Assembly: GCA_009778595.1 (NCBI GenBank) | Contig: WRJI01000013.1 | Coordinates: 1-39,218 of the forward strand | Direction of reading: 5' to 3' | Source of the DNA: Peptococcaceae bacterium | GTDB taxonomy: Bacteria; Bacillota; Desulfitobacteriia; Desulfitobacteriales; Syntrophobotulaceae | DNA: 39,218 nt | In this document: positions 34,929 to 39,218 of the stretch, in pieces | How the letters are laid out: the number at the start of each line of letters is the position of its first letter | Position numbering within the stretch: the first letter of the stretch is position 1 | Translations under genes and position numbers: made by a program | The notes under the pieces: generated by a model | Seen by the model: only the letters and a program-made list of their open reading frames with translations | Database searches by the model: none | Told to the model about the DNA's origin: nothing

Positions 34929-34934
34929 TATAAT
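34929..34934 (+). promoter_or_regulatory. -10 box before the SPFH-domain gene
   Basis: A consensus TATAAT stands about 50 bases before the start of the SPFH gene. Candidates for -35 (TTTACA at 34908, spacing 15; TTGCTT at 34903, spacing 20) are off the ideal distance. Confidence 0.5.
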
Positions 34935-34979
34935 AGACTTCTAACTCAAAATTTCACAATGAAAGTGAGGCGCTGTATC

Positions 34980-35813
34980 TTGTCAAATCTTATCAATATC
35001 CCGGATAAAAAGAAAATTAAGCTTTGGATCCCGATATCGATTACCCTATTCATCTTGTTTGTCATACTGATATTCCAGATTGTTGTTATTATTCAACCAG
35101 GTTATTGTGGAGCTGTGATACAACTGGGAAAAGTGCAGGAATATGTATTTACAGAAGGCCTGCATGTCAAGATCCCATTCATTCAAAGTGTTAAGCCTAT
35201 GGAGGTACGCGTCCAAAAGATTGAGACGAAACAGAATGCTTCTTCAAGGGATCTACAGATTGTTAACACAATCATCGCTGTCAACTACCATTTGGACGCC
35301 AGTCGTGTCAATTGGCTGTTTAAAGAAGTCGGCGTCTTTTATGCCGAACGGGTTCTGGATCCGGCAATAGCTGAATCCTTGAAAGCTGTGACTGCGCAAT
35401 ACACAGCGGAAGAGCTCATCTCCAAGCGATCAGAAGTCAGCCTGAAAATCAAGGAGACTCTAGGCGCGAAATTAGAGACATATTATATGGTTCTTGATGA
35501 GGTGAACTTAACGGAATTCCAATTCAGCGCGGAATTTAACGACGCGATTGAGAAGAAACAAGTCGCGGAACAACAGGTGTTGAAAGCAACACTGGATTTG
35601 CAGCGTATCGAAATTGAAGCACAGCAAAAAATCGAGCAGGCCAAAGCAGAAGCTGAATCTCTGCGTCTGCAAAAACAGGAAGTTACCGCGGAGTTGGTTG
35701 AATTGCGCAAAATTGAAGCGCAAATGGAAGCCATTCGAAAATGGGACGGAAGGATGCCTACAGTTACCGGCGGCGCCATGCCTTTTATAGATATCAATAC
35801 ACTCACGAAGTAA
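34980..35813 (+). CDS. SPFH/prohibitin-family membrane protein
   Basis: A protein of about 277 residues with an N-terminal membrane anchor (IPISITLFILFVILIFQIVVII). An SPFH domain follows (PGYCGAVIQLGKVQEYVFTE, GLHVKIPFIQSVKPMEVRVQ, LDPAIAESLKAVTAQYTAEE), then a helical, Glu/Ala/Gln-rich coiled coil (EKKQVAEQQVLKATLDLQRI). This is prohibitin architecture at the usual length. These proteins form ring-like scaffolds in the membrane, often linked with proteases. A TTG at 34980 preceded by GTGAGG fits better than the ATG at 34959, which lacks an RBS; both keep the frame. It is convergent with the DUF3307 gene, only 10 bases away. Confidence 0.88.
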   Translation: MSNLINIPDKKKIKLWIPISITLFILFVILIFQIVVIIQPGYCGAVIQLGKVQEYVFTEGLHVKIPFIQSVKPMEVRVQKIETKQNASSRDLQIVNTIIAVNYHLDASRVNWLFKEVGVFYAERVLDPAIAESLKAVTAQYTAEELISKRSEVSLKIKETLGAKLETYYMVLDEVNLTEFQFSAEFNDAIEKKQVAEQQVLKATLDLQRIEIEAQQKIEQAKAEAESLRLQKQEVTAELVELRKIEAQMEAIRKWDGRMPTVTGGAMPFIDINTLTK

Positions 35814-35823
35814 TCTGAAAAAC

Positions 35824-36600
35824 CTACGGACCGGCTATTGTTGGGCTGGCTATTGTAATCAGTGCCACAATGCCGACAACGACCAAACTGAGAAATGTGC
35901 CGATGATATAGTATTCGGCACATTTTCGGTCGTCAAGATCTCGGAAACGCGCCAAGGATTTGGCGGCGACAACGAGTCCGATGGTGCTGAACTGTCCCAA
36001 TAAGAGTAAAAAGTAGACCAGCAACCGTTCGAGAATACCAATAATTTTGCCTCCGTTAGCAAAACCGGAATCAACAGTCGGAGTGATCTCGCAGACCCCT
36101 AATATCTTCTCAATAGCCAGCGAAGCGGGTCTGATAATGAATACAAACCCGGCTGCCACCATGACAGGATGGACGCTCCAGCCCATTTCAAGAGGTGTCA
36201 ACTCAACGAACCATAACCGTGGTGTAAGTTGGGCACTGAATAAAAATCCAAACAGGACCAGCAAGCCTATATGGAGGCTTTGATCGATAAAGAATAAATA
36301 TTCTTTTGCTGTTTTTTGTGGAATAACCGGTAGTCCGGAGGTTTTTTCCGCTTTGCGTTTTGCCATATCGACGATTAAATGTGTCATAAAAATCAGAAAG
36401 ATCAGCCCTAAAAGAACCATATTGAATTTGTATGCGATCAGAAGCAAAAACATCATACAAGTTGTATAGACAATAGCATGAGTCAGGACATAACGAGGAC
36501 TTTGCTCTTTCCTTTTTACGGCTTGCGAGCTTTGAAAATAGAAATCCCCTAAAGCATGTCCCAAAAGGAACAAAAAAATCAGCGCGCTCTCCCCCATCAT
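35824..36600 (-). CDS. DUF3307 membrane protein
   Basis: A 258-residue polytopic membrane protein opening with LIFLFLLGHALGDFYFQSSQ, the 'H..GDF..Q' pattern of DUF3307, followed by several hydrophobic spans and FLIFMTHLIVDMAKRK. The C-terminal half adds more spans and a short DLDDRKCAEYYIIGTFLS stretch. An AAAGAGGTG site precedes the ATG. It lies 26 bases after the SatD-like gene on the same strand, so they form an operon. SatD-like and DUF3307 genes occur side by side in other Firmicutes too, to my knowledge, but the joint role is unknown. Confidence 0.82.
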   Translation of the reverse strand: MMGESALIFLFLLGHALGDFYFQSSQAVKRKEQSPRYVLTHAIVYTTCMMFLLLIAYKFNMVLLGLIFLIFMTHLIVDMAKRKAEKTSGLPVIPQKTAKEYLFFIDQSLHIGLLVLFGFLFSAQLTPRLWFVELTPLEMGWSVHPVMVAAGFVFIIRPASLAIEKILGVCEITPTVDSGFANGGKIIGILERLLVYFLLLLGQFSTIGLVVAAKSLARFRDLDDRKCAEYYIIGTFLSLVVVGIVALITIASPTIAGP

Positions 36601-36626
36601 TGATTACACCTCTTTCGTCGTGTTTT

Positions 36627-38039
36627 CTATAGACTTGAACCAACAAGTATTGTTTCATTACTGCCCTGACTATCCTGACTATCCTGGCTGTCCTGGATGT
36701 CCTGTTTGAAGGCCAGGATCTGAGACATACGACTGGCTGCCTGAGCGGTTTGGGGATGCCGGGAACCACATCGGTTTTCAAAAATCCTCAAGGATTTCCT
36801 TCCGAAAACGGATGCTTTCTCCCAATCCTTCATGATGACATAGACATCAGCGACTTGACCGCAGGATTCCGCTGTGCGGGGATGGTCGGCCCCTAGGATC
36901 TTCTCATAAATAGTGAGAACATGGGCATAGGATTGCAATGCGTCAGCGTATTCTCCCCGTTTGATATACATGAGAGCCAGGCTGCTGTATATTTCAGCGG
37001 CAACAGGGTGTCCCAACCCTAGATTATAGTTGCAGAGGGACAGGGCCTCCGAAAAAAACTCGTTGGCGGCTTGGTATTCTGAGGTAAAGATTTTGATGCG
37101 CGCCAAGGCGTTAATAACTCGCGCTTTTTCCAAATGGCCTCGAGGTTGGGTGGATAGAACATTCAGAGCCTGATTGAGGGTTTCTTCGGCTTTATCGTAT
37201 TTTTCAAGGGATTCATGGATTTCGGCAATTTTGATATGGATGGCGGCAAGGTAGGGATGGTCATCCCCCAGTTCAATTTCCGCCCGTTTGAGAGCTCGCA
37301 TATAAAGGATCAGAGCCGGGGGAAGTTCGTTCTGCAGCTTCTTGTCTTTGGCTAGATTAAGCAAAGATGCAAAGCTCTGGCGTCCTGACTCTTCGCTCCT
37401 CAAGTCCAAATCGTATAGGTATTGTCTCAAAGCCTTGCAGGCTTGTTTATAGGCGCTGTAATCGGCTGCCTTAAGCTGTTTGGATATGGCGGCCGGTGAT
37501 ATGGCAAACTTCTGGGCGAGGATTTTCTGTTGATCGGCATAATGTTCCATGGCCCAAACAAGCTGGCGTTGGCGGTCTGTCCAAGAACGCGTAAACGCTG
37601 AAAGCAACGTTAATAAAGAATCCAGAAGTGGTTGAGCGTCACAGGGTGCTTGGATGGCAATACGCAACCAACCCTCCCCTCCCCTTTTTTTCATCTTGCT
37701 GAGCATATCGTTGGCATCGTGAAAAGCTGGTCCGTCAACAATATTGACATCTGCTGTATCGCCGACGATGGTTAATGCTCCCAAAACAATGCTGATGCGA
37801 ATGATGTGAGGGTGTAAGGTTTCAATGATTTCCATAGCAATTTGGGGTGCGTTGCAAGAAGACGTAAGAACACCTTCAAAAGCGTCCCCTCTCACTGTAG
37901 AGAACGGCACAAACATGTCGTCCTGATAGAGGGTGTTGATACAGTTGAAGGTTTTCAGGAGCGTTTGCTCCAGTTTGTTCCGTTGTTGAGGATCAATTTT
38001 TTTGGAATCGACAATATCACCAATCATCACACAATACAT
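36627..38039 (-). CDS. SatD-like regulator fused to TPR repeats
   Basis: A protein of about 470 residues in three parts. The first roughly 200 residues match the SatD family (MYCVMIGDIVDSKKIDPQQR; VRGDAFEGVL; ANDMLSKMKKRGGEGWLRIA), which has a cyclase-like opening. They end in a helix-turn-helix (QKILAQKFAISPAAISKQLK). Then come several kinesin-light-chain-type TPRs (LGDDHPYLAAIHIKIAEIHE, LGLGHPVAAEIYSSLALMYI, LGADHPRTAESCGQVADVYV). A short QDSQDSQDSQ tail closes it. GGGGGAG four bases before the ATG at 38039 sets the start. SatD proteins are usually about 200-220 residues, so the TPR part is an addition. It is cytoplasmic, probably a DNA- or protein-binding partner of the DUF3307 membrane protein. 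Confidence 0.82.
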   Translation of the reverse strand: MYCVMIGDIVDSKKIDPQQRNKLEQTLLKTFNCINTLYQDDMFVPFSTVRGDAFEGVLTSSCNAPQIAMEIIETLHPHIIRISIVLGALTIVGDTADVNIVDGPAFHDANDMLSKMKKRGGEGWLRIAIQAPCDAQPLLDSLLTLLSAFTRSWTDRQRQLVWAMEHYADQQKILAQKFAISPAAISKQLKAADYSAYKQACKALRQYLYDLDLRSEESGRQSFASLLNLAKDKKLQNELPPALILYMRALKRAEIELGDDHPYLAAIHIKIAEIHESLEKYDKAEETLNQALNVLSTQPRGHLEKARVINALARIKIFTSEYQAANEFFSEALSLCNYNLGLGHPVAAEIYSSLALMYIKRGEYADALQSYAHVLTIYEKILGADHPRTAESCGQVADVYVIMKDWEKASVFGRKSLRIFENRCGSRHPQTAQAASRMSQILAFKQDIQDSQDSQDSQGSNETILVGSSL

Positions 38040-38105
38040 AATACTCCCCCTGATCAAAGGTTTGAAGTCGAAATTCCCTAAACCGTTATAGCCTAATAAT
38101 ATAAA

Positions 38106-38132
38106 AGTATACCATTATTGGTTAATTGTCAA
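38106..38132 (-). promoter_or_regulatory. Promoter candidate for the satD-DUF3307 operon
   Basis: On the minus strand, a perfect TTGACA (38132-38127) is followed after 15 bases by TATACT (38111-38106), about 67 bases before the ATG. The spacing is shorter than ideal. A perfect palindrome lies 41 bases upstream. Confidence 0.5.
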
Positions 38133-38172
38133 CCTCCGTTTTGCCGGAGCGCGTACGCGCCTGTTGTAATCA

Positions 38173-38198
38173 ATAATTATGCACCAGTGCATAATTAT
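38173..38198. promoter_or_regulatory. Perfect 12-base inverted repeat upstream of satD
   Basis: ATAATTATGCAC and GTGCATAATTAT flank a two-base centre (CA). The symmetry, the AT-rich arms and the position just upstream of the satD promoter suggest a dimeric repressor or activator site. With a loop of only two bases it is less suited as an RNA hairpin. Confidence 0.5.
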
Positions 38199-38398
38199 AA
38201 GGAAGGACTTTGAGTATTGATGAATAAACATGCAACCTTTGGGCGCCTTCATGTAAGCGAGGAGGGTTATTGAGCAGAGGGTACAAAGGGTGTAATGTTC
38301 CTTAATAGGAATACTACAACGACGAAGGAACGAGGAATCAAGACCTATATAGGAATAATAGATAGTCCGAAATAGGAATGATAGTATGATAGGAATGA
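38199..38398. other. Intergenic stretch with scattered TAGGAAT words
   Basis: No gene is recognised. The heptamer TAGGAAT occurs at 38306, 38350, 38373 and 38390 on the plus strand, with narrowing spacing. Its meaning is unclear. The minus-strand open frame across it has no RBS and atypical composition. Confidence 0.4.
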
Positions 38399-38521
38399 TA
38401 TCTGAGCCTATCAAAAGATCTTGGGTATTATGATGCTTCCGACGCAGTTTCTCTTCTTGATGAAGTTAGCAAGCGACTGGAAGCATACACTCAAAGTATC
38501 CTGAATCATACTGAATACTGA
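38399..38521 (+). pseudogene. C-terminal remnant of a helical protein, four-helix-bundle-like
   Basis: Starting after a TGA at 38396-38398, the frame reads SKDLGYYDASDAVSLLDEV and SKRLEAYTQSILN, then runs into the heptads of a dispersed repeat and stops at 38519-38521. The 'A.DLGY......LL.EV...L.....SI' pattern recalls the C-terminus of four-helix-bundle (23S rRNA intervening-sequence) proteins, but the match is from memory and short. The front of the gene is absent. Confidence 0.4.
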
Positions 38522-38549
38522 ATACTGAATACTTGCGGGTGTAGCCCGC
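38501..38549 (+). repeat. Dispersed heptad-plus-hairpin repeat, copy 4
   Basis: CTGAATC, ATA, three CTGAATA heptads (38511-38531), CTT, then hairpin GCGGGT-GTA-GCCCGC (38535-38549), closing with a G-T pair. It follows the last codons of a gene remnant, as copy 2 does, and lies 14 bases from the hydrogenase stop codon. Confidence 0.85.
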
Positions 38550-38562
38550 ACTAGTGTTTGAT

Positions 38563-39218
38563 TCAATAAACGGTTGCTGTTGGTTGGTCGGATTCGTGCT
38601 TATCTGTTTCATGTTGCCAAGGTTTGATGTTCGTGTAATCCTCGTCCTTCTCTATACCTGGAATCCATTTCTGGGTGGCATATTTTGGACGTTCCTGGTA
38701 GTGGGTGTGAAGAAGATGATGGGCTTTTTCGCTGAGAGGATGATCAAGGTATTGTTCATAGAGGCGTTTGATATCGGGATTTTCGTGAGACTTATGCAAG
38801 GGAAGGTCTTTGCTTTCGGCGTAAAGCGCGTGTGCGCGTTTGGTTTGAAGATTCTCGTCCAAACCTATTCTTTGGGGACCGCTTATATGGGGTTGCCCGC
38901 CACCACCGACGCAACCGCCGGGACAAGCCATAATCTCAATGAATTGGTAATCGACTTCCCCACTTTTGACTTGTTCCAGAAGTTGACGGGCGTTGCTAAT
39001 GCCATGAGCGACAGCGACGTCAACGCTGCCCAATCCGGGGATATCCACATGGGCTTCACGAATTCCTTCAAGACCACGTAAGCTTAGGAATTTGACAGGA
39101 TCAGCATTTTTCCCGGAGGTCGTTTCGTAAATTGTGCGCAGAGCGGCTTCCATAACGCCGCCGGTTGCGCCGAAGTTGACACCGGCTCTTGAGCCGATAC
39201 CCATGGGTGCATCATAAT
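38563..39218 (-). CDS. [FeFe] hydrogenase catalytic subunit, C-terminal part (runs off window)
   Basis: The frame is open to the window edge, so the N-terminal majority is outside. The visible end begins YDAPMGIGSRAGVNFGATGG with VMEAALRTIYE, the H-cluster region before the last cysteine motif. The final ligand motif MACPGGCVGGGGQP supplies two H-cluster cysteines. The C-terminus (IKRLYEQYLDHPLSEKAHHL, LHTHY) is the small-subunit-like tail typical of HndD/HydA-type hydrogenases. It reduces protons to H2, or the reverse, probably with NAD(P)H or ferredoxin through partner subunits not in view. An extra hydrophilic tail of about 45 residues (from QERPKYATQKW) follows the usual end. Confidence 0.93.
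   Translation of the reverse strand, partial: YDAPMGIGSRAGVNFGATGGVMEAALRTIYETTSGKNADPVKFLSLRGLEGIREAHVDIPGLGSVDVAVAHGISNARQLLEQVKSGEVDYQFIEIMACPGGCVGGGGQPHISGPQRIGLDENLQTKRAHALYAESKDLPLHKSHENPDIKRLYEQYLDHPLSEKAHHLLHTHYQERPKYATQKWIPGIEKDEDYTNIKPWQHETDKHESDQPTATVY

Larger units (their letters stand above)
33829..34958. other. 1.1-kb gene-free interval rich in hairpins
   Basis: No credible gene is present on either strand. Besides the RNA candidate at 34188-34304, it holds TGATTTC-CGTACA-GAAATCA (34480-34499), GCCGCAA-AAG-TTGCGGC (34572-34588) and GCCATAAG-TATTT-CTTATGGC (34670-34690). A perfect Shine-Dalgarno-like AAAGGAGGT (34364-34372) is followed by no start codon with an open frame; stops occur at once in the near frames. 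A short stretch at about 34396-34447 reads LKNPCISCEQTSVTGQYNNC and might be debris of a Cys-containing small protein. The left 330 bases are AT-rich and featureless. Confidence 0.6.

Noticed and set aside
38115-38414. 99-codon minus-strand frame upstream of satD
   Set aside because: It spans the satD promoter and the perfect palindrome, has no RBS and lacks recognisable protein features.

Overview
The window looks like a chromosomal segment of an anaerobic, probably fermentative or syntrophic Firmicute (class Clostridia). The evidence is purine-rich AGGAGG-type ribosome binding sites before most genes, a B12-binding radical SAM/DUF2344 pair, a TIGR04086-type membrane protein, a 6S RNA of the clostridial layout, beta-oxidation/CoA-transferase genes and an [FeFe] hydrogenase. 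No taxonomic search was possible, so the assignment is inference.

Layout. 1-49: start of a minus-strand transposase cut by the window edge. 190-5523: two DUF5050-like lipoproteins flank the radical SAM/DUF2344 pair. 5771-7842: a divergent pair, an SCP2-like/beta-hydroxyacid dehydrogenase fusion and a MerR regulator, share a compact promoter/operator. 7843-9007: an FkbM methyltransferase bracketed by direct repeats. 9109-10083: an MreB-family actin. 10437-14556: an accessory island with a large M23 peptidase/SH3 protein, a small membrane protein, a decayed duplicate of it, gene scraps and two copies of a dispersed heptad-plus-hairpin repeat. 14715-18541: thiolase, acyl-CoA dehydrogenase and CoA-transferase, a short-chain acyl-CoA module. 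18714-23535: aspartate kinase, then a two-gene unit of a DnaA-family ATPase and an FGE-sulfatase/Sel1 protein with a long Glu-Ala linker. 23680-28660: phosphofructokinase, an extended FtsA-like protein and a prolipoprotein diacylglyceryl transferase (Lgt) with an unusual tail of about 360 residues. 28730-30504: TIGR04086 protein, panB, 6S RNA with its terminator, and tRNA-Thr(CGU). 30520-33828: a phospholipase D-like lipoprotein, a tiny Gly/Tyr-rich ORF and TypA/BipA. 33829-34958: a gene-free stretch of about 1.1 kb rich in RNA-like hairpins. 34980-38039: an SPFH/prohibitin protein and a SatD-TPR/DUF3307 operon. 38399-39218: a gene remnant capped by another repeat copy, and the 3' end of an [FeFe] hydrogenase gene.

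Functionally, thiolase, acyl-CoA dehydrogenase, CoA-transferase and hydrogenase fit C4 acyl-CoA metabolism with H2 as electron sink. Lgt fits the several lipoproteins. MreB and the FtsA-like protein belong to cell-shape or envelope actin systems. The most novel-looking material is (i) the DnaA-like/FGE-Sel1 operon, (ii) the M23/SH3 cassette whose C-terminal motif recurs in the downstream membrane protein and its decayed copy, (iii) the dispersed repeat with compensatory hairpin changes, sitting at the 3' ends of two broken genes, and (iv) a pseudoknot-capable RNA candidate near 34.2 kb.
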